Source of the DNA: Anoxybacillus mongoliensis
Lineage (GTDB): Bacteria > Bacillota > Bacilli > Bacillales > Anoxybacillaceae
Length of the DNA: 64,000 nucleotides
NCBI RefSeq assembly: GCF_014201515.1
Contig: NZ_JACHEQ010000003.1
Location: 124,001-188,000, forward strand
Reading direction: 5' to 3'
Shown in pieces: positions 52,870 to 62,448 of this stretch; the first letter of the stretch is position 1; every line of letters begins with the position of its first letter. A program made the position numbers and the translations under genes. The notes beneath the pieces were generated by a model. The model was not told the origin of the DNA. It was given only the letters and a program-made list of their open reading frames with translations, and ran no database searches.

Positions 52870-55626
52870 TTATTGCTTGACAATTGTCGCACAACGCGGA
52901 CATAGCTCTGGGTGGTCTGCATCTTCTCCTACTGTTGGTGTAACAACCCAGCAGCGCGCGCACGTTTTTCCTTCTGCTTGTTTAACGACAATCGCTGTTT
53001 TAGTGAATGTTTGCGCCTCGCTCGGTGCTTCTGTAAATGCGCCGCCAATTGAAAACGCTGAAACGATTAATAGCTGTTTCATATCTTCTTCAATCGAATC
53101 GATGAGCGCCTTCGTTTCATCGGTCGGATATAAAATGACATGTGCTGTAAGCGACTTACCGATCAGTTTTTCATTGCGCGCCACTTCTAGCGCTTTTAAT
53201 ACTTCATCGCGCAATTCCATAAACGCATCCCATTTTTTAACGATGCGATCTGCATCATCAATATGCACTGCTTCCGGCATATCGACAAGCTGCACGCTTT
53301 CTTCTTGGACGTGCGGAATGTACGCCCATACTTCATCTGCTGTATGCGGTAAAATCGGCGCAACAAGTTTTGTTAACGCAACAAGCGTTTCATACAACAC
53401 CGTTTGAATCGAGCGACGTTCATGATTGTTTGCCGCTTCGATGTACAATACGTCTTTGGAGAAGTCGAAATAAAATGCGCTTAAATCAACAGTACAGAAG
53501 TTATTTACTTCATGGTAAATCGTCGCAAATTCATACGTTTCATACGCTTGTTTTACTTTTTCAATTAAACGATTCAGTTTAATGAGCATATAGCGGTCGA
53601 CTTCGCGCAATTGATCGATCGCGACCGTATGTTCCGCAGGATTGAAATCGAATAAGTTACCGAGCATAAAGCGGAACGTGTTGCGAATTTTGCGATACAC
53701 TTCTGCGACTTGTTTTAAAATGTTGTCAGAAATGCGCACGTCTGCTTGATAGTCGACAGAAGCAACCCAAAGACGCAAAATGTCGGCGCCGAGTTGTTCC
53801 ATTACTTTCGCAGGCACGACGACGTTACCGAGCGATTTGCTCATTTTTCGTCCTTCGCCATCTAACACGAATCCGTGGCTTAATACGCCTTTATACGGCG
53901 CTTTTCCAGTCACCGCAACCGCTGTGGAAAGCGATGAGTTAAACCAACCGCGATATTGGTCGGACCCTTCTAAATAAAGATCGGCTGGACGTTGTAAATC
54001 GTCACGTTCTTCCAATACCGCTTGATGAGAGGAACCAGAGTCGAACCATACGTCCATAATGTCCGTTTCTTTCGTAAACCGTCCGTTCGGGCTACCTGGA
54101 TGTGTAAATCCTTCTGGAAGTAACTCTTTCGCCTCACGTTCAAACCAAACGTTTGAACCGTATTGGCGGAACAAGTTGGAAACATGTTCAATCGTTTCAT
54201 CTGTAATAATTGGCTCGCCGTTTTCCGCATAAAAGACCGGGATTGGTACGCCCCATGCGCGTTGGCGCGAAATGCACCAGTCGCCGCGATCGCGAATCAT
54301 GTTATGGATGCGAATTTCACCCCATGCTGGCACCCATTTTGTTTCTTCGACCGCTTGTAACAATTGATCGCGAATTTTATCAATGGACGCAAACCATTGA
54401 GCTGTCGCACGGAAAATCGTTGGTTGCTTCGTCCGCCAGTCGTGCGGATATGAGTGCGTAATAAACGATAGTTTTAATAAAGCACCTACTTCTTGTAGCT
54501 TTTCTGTAATCGCTTTGTTTGCGTCATCGTAAAACATGCCGGCAAACCCTGGCGCTTCTTCCGTCATATAGCCGCGCTCATCGACAGGGCAAAGAACGCC
54601 AAGGCCGTATTTTTGACCGACGATAAAGTCGTCTTCCCCGTGTCCTGGCGCCGTATGAACGCAACCGGTTCCGGCGTCTGTTGTGACGTGTTCGCCACAA
54701 ATGACGAGCGAATCACGGTCGTAAAACGGATGTTTCGCCACGACGTATTCGAGTTCGCTTCCTTTGACTGTTTTTAATACCGTGACATGTTCCCAGCCAA
54801 TTTCTTTTTGTACAGACTGTAACAACTCTGATGCAACGACATATTTGCCACCGTCTGCCTCAACAACGCTATATTGCAACTGTGGATGAACAGCGATGCC
54901 TAAGTTCGCTGGAATCGTCCATGGGGTTGTCGTCCAAATGACGATTTTTTCATCGCCTTCAAGCACCCCTTTTCCGTCTTTGACAGGGAATGCAACGTAA
55001 ATCGATGGCGAGCGTTTATCTTTATATTCAATTTCAGCTTCAGCAAGCGCCGATTCGCTCGATGGAGACCAGTAGACAGGTTTTAATCCTTTATAAATTA
55101 ATCCTTTTTTCGCCATTTCGCCAAATACTTTAATTTGTTGTGCCTCGTATTCTGGCGTTAACGTAATGTAAGGATTGTCCCAATCGCCGCGCACGCCGAG
55201 CCGTTTAAATTGCTCGCGCTGGCGGTCAATTTGCTCGTACGCATATTGTTCACATAGCTTACGAAATTCGGCAACGCTCATTTCTTTTCGATTGACGCCT
55301 TTATTTTTCGTGAGCGCCGTTTCAATTGGTAAACCGTGCGTATCCCATCCCGGCACGTATGGTGCACAATAACCGCTCATTGATTTATAGCGCACGATAA
55401 AGTCTTTTAAAATTTTATTAAGCGCATGACCCATATGAATGTCGCCATTCGCATACGGAGGTCCGTCATGTAACACAAACAGCGGACGATCTTTCGTGCG
55501 CTCTTGCACTTTACGATAAATGTCCATCTCTTCCCATTTCGCTTGCATTTGTGGTTCCCGTTGCGGAAGATTGCCACGCATCGGAAAATCGGTCTTTGGC
55601 ATAAGTAACGTATCTTTGTAGTCCAT
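52870..55626 (-). CDS. ileS: Isoleucyl-tRNA synthetase
   Basis: The 918-residue class I synthetase has the HIGH motif as [17 protein letters not shown] near 57-73, the large CP1 editing domain ([29 protein letters not shown] near 332), the [13 protein letters not shown] segment, KMSKS near 595, and a C-terminal zinc-binding motif ([12 protein letters not shown] and CPRC near 891-911). This arrangement is the bacterial type usual in Bacillus. A T-box leader with an isoleucine specifier precedes it. Confidence 0.98.
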   Translation of the reverse strand: MDYKDTLLMPKTDFPMRGNLPQREPQMQAKWEEMDIYRKVQERTKDRPLFVLHDGPPYANGDIHMGHALNKILKDFIVRYKSMSGYCAPYVPGWDTHGLPIETALTKNKGVNRKEMSVAEFRKLCEQYAYEQIDRQREQFKRLGVRGDWDNPYITLTPEYEAQQIKVFGEMAKKGLIYKGLKPVYWSPSSESALAEAEIEYKDKRSPSIYVAFPVKDGKGVLEGDEKIVIWTTTPWTIPANLGIAVHPQLQYSVVEADGGKYVVASELLQSVQKEIGWEHVTVLKTVKGSELEYVVAKHPFYDRDSLVICGEHVTTDAGTGCVHTAPGHGEDDFIVGQKYGLGVLCPVDERGYMTEEAPGFAGMFYDDANKAITEKLQEVGALLKLSFITHSYPHDWRTKQPTIFRATAQWFASIDKIRDQLLQAVEETKWVPAWGEIRIHNMIRDRGDWCISRQRAWGVPIPVFYAENGEPIITDETIEHVSNLFRQYGSNVWFEREAKELLPEGFTHPGSPNGRFTKETDIMDVWFDSGSSHQAVLEERDDLQRPADLYLEGSDQYRGWFNSSLSTAVAVTGKAPYKGVLSHGFVLDGEGRKMSKSLGNVVVPAKVMEQLGADILRLWVASVDYQADVRISDNILKQVAEVYRKIRNTFRFMLGNLFDFNPAEHTVAIDQLREVDRYMLIKLNRLIEKVKQAYETYEFATIYHEVNNFCTVDLSAFYFDFSKDVLYIEAANNHERRSIQTVLYETLVALTKLVAPILPHTADEVWAYIPHVQEESVQLVDMPEAVHIDDADRIVKKWDAFMELRDEVLKALEVARNEKLIGKSLTAHVILYPTDETKALIDSIEEDMKQLLIVSAFSIGGAFTEAPSEAQTFTKTAIVVKQAEGKTCARCWVVTPTVGEDADHPELCPRCATIVKQ

Positions 55627-55649
55627 TTGTTTACCTCCTTTTTATGTAA

Positions 55650-55890
55650 ATAAAAAAACCTTCTCATGCCCAAAAGGGACGAGAAGGTCTCGCGGTACCA
55701 CCCTTATTGACTATGTAAACATAGTCCACTCAACATTCGTAACGGGAATGACGCGCCGTGTCCTACTACTCGTTCAGCACGGAACTCTGGGGTGATGTTC
55801 ATTCTTTCGCTTATGCCGAGCTTCCACCGCCCTCGGCTCGCTGTAATAAGCTGATGAAAGAACTACTGTCCCCTTCATCGTTTTTGCGAT
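55650..55890 (-). promoter_or_regulatory. T-box leader of ileS, isoleucine specific
   Basis: On the minus strand the leader has a long stem I (with the GGTGGAAGC arm), a specifier-loop context GAACATCACCCC with codon ATC (55796-55794) for isoleucine, the invariant T-box AAGGGTGGTACCGCG (55691-55700 and flank), and a terminator stem ACCTTCTC/GAGAAGGT (55658-55665 with 55681-55688) followed by seven T residues. Uncharged tRNA-Ile would favour the antiterminator and expression of ileS. Confidence 0.95.
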
Positions 55891-55905
55891 ATAACTGTAA
55901 TCGAT

Positions 55906-55935
55906 ATTATAGGCAATAACAATGTCATCCGTCAA
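55906..55935 (-). promoter_or_regulatory. Sigma-A promoter of ileS
   Basis: TTGACG (55935-55930) and a perfect TATAAT (55911-55906) with an 18-nt spacer. The TGA of the -35 is the divIVA stop codon. Confidence 0.8.
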
Positions 55936-56435
55936 GACTCGGTTATTTCTTGCACCGCTTCATCATCAAGTTTGTAATCTAATAAATGATCCCAATCGCC
56001 GTTGTTTAACATATCGAGCTGTGCTTCAATTAACATTTTAAAACGATTGCGAAACACTTTCGCTTGACGTTTTAATTCTTCCACTTCCATCGCGATTTTC
56101 CGCGTTTTAGCGAGCGCTTCACTAATGATGCGATCTGCGTTTTTCTCCGCCTCTTTAATGATGAGCTTCGCTTCTTTTTGCGCGTTTCGCTTCACTTCTT
56201 CTGCTGTTTCCTGGGCGATTAAAATCGATTTATTTAACGTTTCTTCAATATTTGTAAAGTAGTTGAGTCGTTCTGTCAGCTCTTTCACTTTTTCTTCAAG
56301 CTGTTTTTTTTCACGCAAGATCATTTCGTAATCTTTAATGACTTGGTCTAAAAACTCATTTACTTCATCTTCATCATATCCGCGAAAGCCTCGGCTAAAT
56401 TCCTTATTATGAATATCTAACGGCGTTAACGGCAT
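55932..56435 (-). CDS. divIVA: Cell-division and polarity protein DivIVA
   Basis: DivIVA binds negatively curved membrane at septa and poles, recruiting MinJ/MinCD and, in sporulation, RacA. The 167-residue protein has the N-terminal membrane-binding segment MPLTPLDIHNKEFSRGFRGY and DEDEVNEFLDQVIKDYE, then a long coiled coil to about residue 130 (LRKKQLEEKVKELTERL, EEVKRNAQKEAKLII) and a short C-terminal tail. ATG 56435 gives the normal start; the frame is open five codons earlier (the GGAGGTGGGC site lies there). Confidence 0.97.
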   Translation of the reverse strand: MPLTPLDIHNKEFSRGFRGYDEDEVNEFLDQVIKDYEMILREKKQLEEKVKELTERLNYFTNIEETLNKSILIAQETAEEVKRNAQKEAKLIIKEAEKNADRIISEALAKTRKIAMEVEELKRQAKVFRNRFKMLIEAQLDMLNNGDWDHLLDYKLDDEAVQEITES

Positions 56436-56498
56436 GCAGCCCACCTCCATCTTATGTACGTACCGTATGTTTCGACATGTTTTGCGAAAATCCTGCTT

Positions 56499-57272
56499 TT
56501 ATTTTGCTTTTTCGACAACGATGCGCCATTTTTCTTTTTTTGTTTGCCCAACAATCGCTTGCAGTCGGCAGCGTCCATACCCGCGCAACGAAAGCAAATC
56601 CCCTTCTTGACACTCCATATGAGCTTGGTCGACCGTTTTCCAATTTACTTTTGCATAGTTTTGGGTAATGAGCGCTTGCGCTTTTTGTCGTGATATTCGG
56701 AAACATTGCGCTAAAATGGCATCAAGTCTCAAAGAAGAAACAGTAAACGTCTCTTCCTCCCATTCCTCTTTCACAACAAGAAGTTGCGAAAGCGGTTGTT
56801 CTTCTAACGATACTTTTGCTTTTCCAATCGAAGTTACGTTCATTTTTACAAACGGTGCAATTTCTTTGGCGACGACAAATTGAATGACATCGTCAACGAT
56901 GACGATGTCGCCAAACTTTTCACGCTTCACACCGAGTGACAAAAGGGCACCGAGCACGTCACGATGCCCGAGCGTCACAAACTTTTTCGGGTAGCGAACG
57001 GAAAACAACGATAGTTGAAAATCATCTTCATTCGGTTGCATGTACGGCGGATATAATAGCGCACGCTTTCGCTCAACAGATGATGAACCGCCAAAAAAAG
57101 CAACGTGCACCTCGTCGTTGTTGCCGACAATCGAGCGGGCGATTTGTTGTTCGCGCGGAGTTAAAAAGTCCGTGAGTTTCGGAGCATATTGTTCCGTCAC
57201 AAGCCGTTTCCATTCGCACACGAGATCGATAAAATGATGCTCTTCTTTTCGAAAATGTTGATAAATATCCAT
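56499..57272 (-). CDS. ylmH: S4-domain RNA-binding protein YlmH
   Basis: The 257-residue protein has an N-terminal domain of unknown fold ([18 protein letters not shown]) and a C-terminal S4 RNA-binding domain (SSLRLDAILAQCFRISRQKAQALI, about 177-200; then DLLSLRGYGRCRL). In B. subtilis and streptococci YlmH binds ribosomal subunits and contributes to ribosome quality control and to division-related phenotypes. It overlaps the ylmG stop by one base (TAATG). Position between ylmG and divIVA is standard. Confidence 0.94.
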   Translation of the reverse strand: MDIYQHFRKEEHHFIDLVCEWKRLVTEQYAPKLTDFLTPREQQIARSIVGNNDEVHVAFFGGSSSVERKRALLYPPYMQPNEDDFQLSLFSVRYPKKFVTLGHRDVLGALLSLGVKREKFGDIVIVDDVIQFVVAKEIAPFVKMNVTSIGKAKVSLEEQPLSQLLVVKEEWEEETFTVSSLRLDAILAQCFRISRQKAQALITQNYAKVNWKTVDQAHMECQEGDLLSLRGYGRCRLQAIVGQTKKEKWRIVVEKAK

Positions 57273-57553
57273 TACAATCCTCGACTTACCATATCGACTA
57301 ATCCGTAAACGCCTGCCGTCGCAAAGCGTAACACAAGCAAGGCGACGATCGGAGAAATGTCGATCATGCCAATCGGTGGAATGAAGCGACGAAACGGCTC
57401 TAAATACGGCTCACAAATGTTAGCGAAAAATTGCCCCACTTTCGTTTCGCGCGCATTTGGAAACCAAGACATTAAAATGTAAATAATAATCGCATATGAA
57501 TATACTTCAATGACTGTTGCGACAAAGTTTGCTATTTGATACACATTTACCAC
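57272..57553 (-). CDS. ylmG: YggT family membrane protein YlmG
   Basis: A 93-residue protein with two hydrophobic segments (about 5-30, [20 protein letters not shown], and about 60-85, [19 protein letters not shown]) and the conserved loop [34 protein letters not shown], typical of YggT proteins. The family is linked to septal and thylakoid membrane organisation, but no biochemical role is established. It overlaps sepF by seven bases. Confidence 0.94.
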   Translation of the reverse strand: MVNVYQIANFVATVIEVYSYAIIIYILMSWFPNARETKVGQFFANICEPYLEPFRRFIPPIGMIDISPIVALLVLRFATAGVYGLVDMVSRGL

Positions 57554-57969
57554 CTCTTTATTGTCGGTTCATCATCAGAGACAATCGAAATTGAGCCGCT
57601 CACATCAACGTTATCCGGCGTGCATAAAAAAATAGTAGAGCCGACTTGTTGAATGTCTCCGCCAATCGCATATACCGTTCCGCTTAAAAAGTCAACGATG
57701 CGTCGCGCTTGATCGCGGTCGACACGATGGACATTAACAACGACGGCACGCCGATTTTTTAAATGGTCGGCAATTTCTTGTACTTCCGCGTAAGCGCGCG
57801 GCTCAAATAAAACGAGCTTGGACGATTTTTGTACGCTTTGTAAACTGACGACATTTTGCTTTTGTTCGGCTTTTGGTTGTTGGGCAACTTCTTCTTGCTC
57901 GTATTCATCCTCTTCCCATTTTTCTTCATCTAAATCAAAAAAATCGCGAATTTTTTTCACAAATCCCAT
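57547..57969 (-). CDS. sepF: Cell-division protein SepF
   Basis: SepF is a membrane anchor for FtsZ and assembles into rings. The 140-residue protein has an N-terminal amphipathic membrane-binding helix ([13 protein letters not shown]), a charged linker ([18 protein letters not shown]) and the DUF552 core ([47 protein letters not shown], about 48-96; [18 protein letters not shown]). The second ATG at 57969 has correct spacing from GGAGG, overlapping the ylmE stop. Confidence 0.96.
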   Translation of the reverse strand: MGFVKKIRDFFDLDEEKWEEDEYEQEEVAQQPKAEQKQNVVSLQSVQKSSKLVLFEPRAYAEVQEIADHLKNRRAVVVNVHRVDRDQARRIVDFLSGTVYAIGGDIQQVGSTIFLCTPDNVDVSGSISIVSDDEPTIKRW

Positions 57970-58652
57970 CATTCCACCTCCTCTTCACCGACAAGACATG
58001 TGCCGAGTCGAAGAAACGTAGCTCCTTCTTCAACGGCAATGATATAATCGTTTGACATTCCCATCGACAGTTGTGTACATGGAGCGTGCGGAAATTGTTT
58101 TTCTTCCACGCGCTCTTTTAACTCACGTAGCGTTCGAAAACAACGACGAATCGTCTCCTCATCATCCGTATATGGTGCCATCGTCATCAATCCAACAACT
58201 TGAATACGCGAAAAAGCGGATAATGTTTCAATAAACGGCAATACGTCTTCTGGCGCTAATCCGTGTTTAGACGTCTCTCCTGATACGTTCACTTGCACAA
58301 AACATTTCATTGTTCGATTCGCTCGTTTGTCGATTTCTTCCGCTAACGAAAGACGATCAAGCGAATGAATGTAGTCGACGTAATCGATGATTTGTTTTAC
58401 TTTTCTTGATTGCAACGTACCGATAAAATGCCACGTCGCTTCTTTTCCGATTGCTTCATATTTCTGTAAAAAACCGTCGGCACGACTTTCACCTAAATGA
58501 ACGATGCCTGCTTCCACCGCTTCGTTTGCGCGTGCGATGCTTACGTATTTTGTCACTGCCACGATTTGAACGTCTGCGGCGTTGCGTCCTGTCTTTTCAC
58601 ACGCTTCAGCAATATGTTGTTGAATCGTTTGTAACCGTTGTTTCACAGACAT
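57969..58652 (-). CDS. ylmE: PLP-binding protein YlmE (YggS/PROSC family)
   Basis: A 227-residue single-domain PLP-binding protein involved in pyridoxal phosphate homeostasis rather than catalysis. It has the PLP lysine in [20 protein letters not shown] near 32-37, [28 protein letters not shown] near 75 and [24 protein letters not shown] near 200. ATG 58652 follows GGAGGTGATGAC; the six codons upstream are excluded. Four bases from ylmD. Confidence 0.95.
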   Translation of the reverse strand: MSVKQRLQTIQQHIAEACEKTGRNAADVQIVAVTKYVSIARANEAVEAGIVHLGESRADGFLQKYEAIGKEATWHFIGTLQSRKVKQIIDYVDYIHSLDRLSLAEEIDKRANRTMKCFVQVNVSGETSKHGLAPEDVLPFIETLSAFSRIQVVGLMTMAPYTDDEETIRRCFRTLRELKERVEEKQFPHAPCTQLSMGMSNDYIIAVEEGATFLRLGTCLVGEEEVE

Positions 58653-58656
58653 GTCA

Positions 58657-59463
58657 TCACCTCCAGCCAATAAGCGCCATCATTCTTCCTGTTTTGCCAC
58701 CGTCGCGGCGGTGAGAGAAAAATAATGACTGCTCACAGCTTGTGCAATACGATGAAATAGCGATGTGTTCGCTCGGAACACCTGCTTGCTGCAAAAGCTG
58801 TTTATTCATTTCTTTTAAATCGAGCGCATACTGTCCCTTACTTGTTTCATTATAAAGAGATTGAGACGAGTTGACTAGCGCCTTTTGAACGAATGTGATG
58901 ACGCGATCATCGACGATATAACAACAGCGACCAATCGACGGTCCAATGACGACATACATATCACGCACATTTACTCCTTCTTCACTCCACCGCTTCACCA
59001 TTTCACCAGCGATGTTATGCACCGTTCCTTTCCATCCGGCATGTGCAAGTCCAATGAGCTTTTTACTTGGGGCAAAAAAGTAAAGTGGAACACAATCGGC
59101 AAAACAAAGCGCTAACATGAGCTGTTGCTCGCTCGTGTACAGCCCGTCTGTATGCGGCACAGCGGTATCATACGTGCGCACCCCTTTGCCCGCATGTTCG
59201 CTCGTCACTTTTTCGATGTGTACACCATGCACTTGATCGGCACATACCCAGCGATCAAGCGAAACGTTCAACTGCTCGGCTACTTTTTTCCGATTTTCAC
59301 ACACCGCATGTCGATGATCGTTGACGTGCATGCCAACGTTTAACGTTGCAAACGGTCCGGTGCTTACTCCACCTCGTTTTGTTGTAAACGCAACAATGAC
59401 GTTTTCCCAGTCATCAAACATAAGCAATGACTCATGCGCTTGGCGAAATATATCATTCATCAT
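58657..59463 (-). CDS. ylmD: YfiH/LACC1-family multicopper-type protein YlmD
   Basis: The 268-residue protein belongs to the family once called polyphenol oxidase and now, for some members, purine nucleoside phosphorylase. The zinc/copper-site residues are visible: ALCFADCVPLYFFAP near 125, GLAHAGWKGTVHNIAGEMV near 143 and GPSIGRCCYIVDDRV near 176. Two successive ATG codons start the gene (59463 and 59460). It is encoded between ylmC and ylmE, and its precise substrate here is unknown. Confidence 0.92.
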   Translation of the reverse strand: MMNDIFRQAHESLLMFDDWENVIVAFTTKRGGVSTGPFATLNVGMHVNDHRHAVCENRKKVAEQLNVSLDRWVCADQVHGVHIEKVTSEHAGKGVRTYDTAVPHTDGLYTSEQQLMLALCFADCVPLYFFAPSKKLIGLAHAGWKGTVHNIAGEMVKRWSEEGVNVRDMYVVIGPSIGRCCYIVDDRVITFVQKALVNSSQSLYNETSKGQYALDLKEMNKQLLQQAGVPSEHIAISSYCTSCEQSLFFSHRRDGGKTGRMMALIGWR

Positions 59464-59529
59464 TCGACATCCTTTGTACAATTTTATCACTTTTTTTCCT
59501 ATTTTATCACAGCTTGCCGAAAACCTGAA

Positions 59530-59772
59530 CTATTCATCGCCATCTAATCGAACGAGAATGACATCAGCACCGACTTTGACAATATCGCGCCACGGAATGA
59601 TGATTTCATCCGTCCGTCCGAATAAGCCGAGCACTTTTCCCGTACCGATAATAATGATAGCTTCAATTTGACCGGTCGTTAAATTAATATCAATATCTCC
59701 AATATTTCCGAGACGTTTGCCGTTGGCAACATTGACGACGTCTTTTTGTTGTAGTTCAGAAATTTTCACCAT
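59530..59772 (-). CDS. ylmC: PRC-barrel sporulation protein YlmC/YmxH
   Basis: An 80-residue PRC-barrel protein of the YlmC/YmxH family. It has the typical MVKISELQQKDVVNVANGKRLGNIGDIDINLTTGQIEAIII and WRDIVKVGADVILVRL stretches. YmxH-type proteins are expressed in sporulating cells, and the position after sigG is conserved, but a molecular role is not known. A terminator separates sigG from this gene. Confidence 0.93.
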   Translation of the reverse strand: MVKISELQQKDVVNVANGKRLGNIGDIDINLTTGQIEAIIIIGTGKVLGLFGRTDEIIIPWRDIVKVGADVILVRLDGDE

Positions 59773-59850
59773 GTTCCCCCGCTCCTTTTCTTCGTTCTAT
59801 CTCCTATATGTATGCATAAGCTGTTCGTTGTAGTCATATGAAGCACATAG

Positions 59851-59882
59851 AAAAGCCCCCACCTGTTTACGTCGGTGGAGGC
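59851..59882 (-). terminator. Terminator after sigG
   Basis: A 9-bp stem (59855-59863 with 59874-59882, one G-U pair), 10-nt loop, followed by TTTTC on the minus strand, five bases after the sigG stop. Confidence 0.85.
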
Positions 59883-59887
59883 GTAAA

Positions 59888-60667
59888 TTACCACTGAATA
59901 TTTTTATTCATTTGTTTAATGGCGGCTTTTTCTAAACGAGATACTTGTGCTTGTGAGATGCCGATTTCTTCGGCAACTTCCATTTGTGTTTTTCCTTGAA
60001 AAAATCGTTTGCGAATAATCATTTTTTCACGTTCATTTAATCGGCGAAGCCCTTCTTTGAGCGCGATTTCTTCAATCCAATTTGTATCGCGGTTTTTCTC
60101 ATCGCTCAGCTGATCCATCACATAAATCGGATCGCCGCCATCGTTGTAAATCGGTTCAAATAGCGAAACAGGATCTTGGATGGCATCTAATGCAAATACA
60201 ATTTCTTCGTGCGGGACATCTAAAATTTTCGCAATTTCTTCCGCTGTCGGTTCTTTTGCTGTTTCACTCATCATTTTTTCGCGCACTTGTAACGCTTTGT
60301 ATGCAATGTCGCGCAGCGAACGGGACACGCGAATCGGGTTATTGTCACGTAAATATCGGCGAATTTCACCAATAATCATCGGTACGGCATACGTGGAAAA
60401 TTTCACGTTTTGACTTAAATCAAAGTTATCAATCGATTTCATAAGTCCAATACAGCCGACTTGAAACAAATCGTCGACATATTCACCACGATTGTTAAAT
60501 CGTTGGATGACGCTTAATACGAGCCGTAAATTCCCGTTGATTAATTTTTCGCGTGCGGATATGTCACCGGCTTGCATTTGCCGAAATAATTCACGCATTT
60601 CTTCGTTTTTTAGTACGGGAAGTTTCGATGTATCAACGCCGCAAATTTCAACTTTGTTTCTTGCCAT
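59888..60667 (-). CDS. sigG: Forespore late sigma factor sigma-G
   Basis: SigG directs late forespore transcription. The 259-residue sigma-70 family protein has region 1.2/2 (MRELFRQMQAGDISAREKLINGNLRLVLSVIQRF, VDDLFQVGCIGLMKSIDNFD, KFSTYAVPMIIGEIRRYLRD), region 3 and region 4 with helix-turn-helix TQMEVAEEIGISQAQVSRLEKAA near the C-terminus. It lies downstream of sigE, as in B. subtilis, with its own sigma-F-type promoter. The start ATG at 60667 follows AAGGAGGGAAAGAC. No inactivating change is seen. Confidence 0.98.
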   Translation of the reverse strand: MARNKVEICGVDTSKLPVLKNEEMRELFRQMQAGDISAREKLINGNLRLVLSVIQRFNNRGEYVDDLFQVGCIGLMKSIDNFDLSQNVKFSTYAVPMIIGEIRRYLRDNNPIRVSRSLRDIAYKALQVREKMMSETAKEPTAEEIAKILDVPHEEIVFALDAIQDPVSLFEPIYNDGGDPIYVMDQLSDEKNRDTNWIEEIALKEGLRRLNEREKMIIRKRFFQGKTQMEVAEEIGISQAQVSRLEKAAIKQMNKNIQW

Positions 60668-60683
60668 GTCTTTCCCTCCTTAC

Positions 60684-60713
60684 AGGAGATGCTGTCAGCT
60701 TTCAGTATCTCCT
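60684..60713 (-). promoter_or_regulatory. Inverted repeat in the sigE-sigG gap
   Basis: On the minus strand AGGAGAT (60713-60707) and ATCTCCT (60690-60684) pair, continuing after one mismatch with CTG/CAG; 10 bp in all. The 3' arm CTCCT can alternatively pair with the sigG ribosome-binding site AGGAG three bases away. The 5' arm is before the predicted start of the sigG-specific transcript, so the full hairpin exists only in read-through RNA. Confidence 0.55.
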
Positions 60714-60731
60714 TCGAAGGGAAAAATATGC
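60704..60731 (-). promoter_or_regulatory. Sigma-F/G-type promoter of sigG
   Basis: On the minus strand GCATA (60731-60727) and GGAGATACT (60712-60704) with a 14-nt spacer match the forespore sigma-F consensus (GYWTA and GGNRANANT). It begins two bases after the sigE stop codon. Confidence 0.65.
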
Positions 60732-60732
60732 A

Positions 60733-61452
60733 TTACATCATTTTGTTAAATTCTTTTCGCAATCGTTTAATAATTCGCTTTTCTAGACGGGAAATGTACG
60801 ATTGGGAAATGCCTAATAAATCCGCAACATCTTTTTGTGTTTTTTCTTCTCCACCACTTAGTCCGAAGCGAAGTTCCATAATTTGTTTCTCTCTGTCACT
60901 CAATTGGTCAAGGGCACGAAATAGTAAGTTCCGGTCAATGTTTGCCTCTAAATCTTTCGTAATGACGTCATCTTCTGTGCCTAATACGTCCGACAACAAC
61001 AGTTCGTTACCGTCCCAGTCAATGTTTAACGGTTCATCAAACGATACTTCCGAGCGCACTTTATTGTTGCGCCGTAAATACATTAAAATTTCATTTTCAA
61101 TACAGCGCGACGCATATGTAGCGAGCTTAATTTTTTTTTCCGGATTGAACGTATTGACCGCTTTAATTAATCCGATCGTACCAATGCTAATTAAATCTTC
61201 AATGTTAATGCCGGTATTTTCAAATTTTCGAGCAATGTAAACGACGAGGCGAAGATTTCGTTCGATAAGTAGTGAACGCGCCGTTTCATCTCCGGAAGGA
61301 AGTTTTTTTAAGAGCATTTCTTCTTCCTCTTTGGTGAGCGGAGGTGGCAACGCTTCGCTTCCACCGATGTAATAAATTTCGTCCGCTTTGAGCCCTAATT
61401 TTTTTAGTAGTTTGTACCATAAATACGTGAGGCGCAATTTGAATAACTTCAT
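60733..61452 (-). CDS. sigE: Mother-cell sigma factor pro-sigma-E
   Basis: SigE is the first mother-cell sigma factor and is made as an inactive precursor. The 239-residue protein has an N-terminal membrane-associated pro-sequence ([20 protein letters not shown]..., about 27 residues) that SpoIIGA removes, then region 2 ([55 protein letters not shown]) and region 4 ([27 protein letters not shown]). The processing region [16 protein letters not shown] matches B. subtilis. It follows spoIIGA by 47 bases. Confidence 0.98.
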   Translation of the reverse strand: MKLFKLRLTYLWYKLLKKLGLKADEIYYIGGSEALPPPLTKEEEEMLLKKLPSGDETARSLLIERNLRLVVYIARKFENTGINIEDLISIGTIGLIKAVNTFNPEKKIKLATYASRCIENEILMYLRRNNKVRSEVSFDEPLNIDWDGNELLLSDVLGTEDDVITKDLEANIDRNLLFRALDQLSDREKQIMELRFGLSGGEEKTQKDVADLLGISQSYISRLEKRIIKRLRKEFNKMM

Positions 61453-61499
61453 AAAATCCCCCTTCTATTTCGGCACGATCGGCCGTATGATAATAATAA

Positions 61500-62393
61500 T
61501 TACGACGCTTGCGACATGACCATATGCGGATGGACGATGCAATTGTACTCTCCGTCAGCGGAAAGCGACGACGGGTGAAAACCAACAAGCACTTTTGTAA
61601 CAGATGTCCATTGTTTTCCGTCCGACCATTGCACGTCGTCTAGTTTCATTGCAATTAATAGCTGTTGCTCGACACCAACGGCTCGATATGGAACGAAACG
61701 TATACGACTAACCCATTCGCTCGGGATGTCATCTGTGTACGTCCGGTTGTGAATCATTTGTAGAACGGTTGGAGGAAATATATGTGCGAACGGTTGCAAT
61801 TCCACAATCATGACCGGTGTGTTTGTTAACGGGTCGCGCAACTGGTTTCCGCTATCAACTAATCCTTTTAAACATACCGTTTGTCCAAAACATGTCACAC
61901 GTACGTCAATGACATGTTCAAAGCGTAATTTTTTCTCCCGAATCGCTCCCATTTGCATCTTAGATAATAACCATAAAATCGGAAACATCATAACGACAAA
62001 CAACCAGCTAATCGAAGTGGAATGCAAAAGCCATTGTGATGAATAAGCTGTTATTTCACTTTGTAGTAAAAAGTGAAATGCAATGAGCCCTCCGCCCATC
62101 ATAAACGTTGCAAAATAAAAAGCGAGCACATTTTCGATAAAAAAACGAAAACGATGAAAGCCAAAACAAATCCAAACGATGAAAAAAGAGACGATGAGTT
62201 TTGTTGCGATATGAGACATCATATAGGCAAAAGGCGTGAAAAGAAGCAAGACGAGCAATGAGCCGAATAATGCCGCAAGCATAAGCCGCCATAACCGAAC
62301 GCGGCGCTTTAACATAATCGCCACGAGCCATAGTAACATCGCATCAAAACAAAAATTTAATAACCATACGAGATCGGCATAAATCAGCGGCAT
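61500..62393 (-). CDS. spoIIGA: Sigma-E processing peptidase SpoIIGA
   Basis: SpoIIGA is a membrane aspartic-type peptidase that cleaves pro-sigma-E after a signal from forespore SpoIIR. The 297-residue protein has five predicted membrane segments in the first 155 residues (DLVWLLNFCFDAMLLWLVAIML, LMLAALFGSLLVLLLF, ATKLIVSFFIVWICF, and so on) and the catalytic aspartate in KGLVDSGNQLRDPLTNTPVMIVE near 173. The ATG is only two or three bases from AAGGAGGG; the protein could instead begin at a CTG two codons later. Overall length is near the usual 309 residues. Confidence 0.96.
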   Translation of the reverse strand: MPLIYADLVWLLNFCFDAMLLWLVAIMLKRRVRLWRLMLAALFGSLLVLLLFTPFAYMMSHIATKLIVSFFIVWICFGFHRFRFFIENVLAFYFATFMMGGGLIAFHFLLQSEITAYSSQWLLHSTSISWLFVVMMFPILWLLSKMQMGAIREKKLRFEHVIDVRVTCFGQTVCLKGLVDSGNQLRDPLTNTPVMIVELQPFAHIFPPTVLQMIHNRTYTDDIPSEWVSRIRFVPYRAVGVEQQLLIAMKLDDVQWSDGKQWTSVTKVLVGFHPSSLSADGEYNCIVHPHMVMSQAS

Positions 62394-62413
62394 CCCCTCC
62401 TTATCTTGAAACT

Positions 62414-62448
62414 AGTATATAGCACTTTCGATAGAAAAGTATGTCAAA
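62414..62448 (-). promoter_or_regulatory. Spo0A-activated promoter of spoIIGA-sigE
   Basis: On the minus strand TTGACA (62447-62442) and TATACT (62419-62414) are separated by 22 nt, the same unusual spacer as the B. subtilis spoIIG promoter. TGTCAAA (62442-62448, overlapping the -35) and, on the minus strand, TATCGAA (62433-62427) are 6/7 matches to the 0A box TGNCGAA class. Confidence 0.85.
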
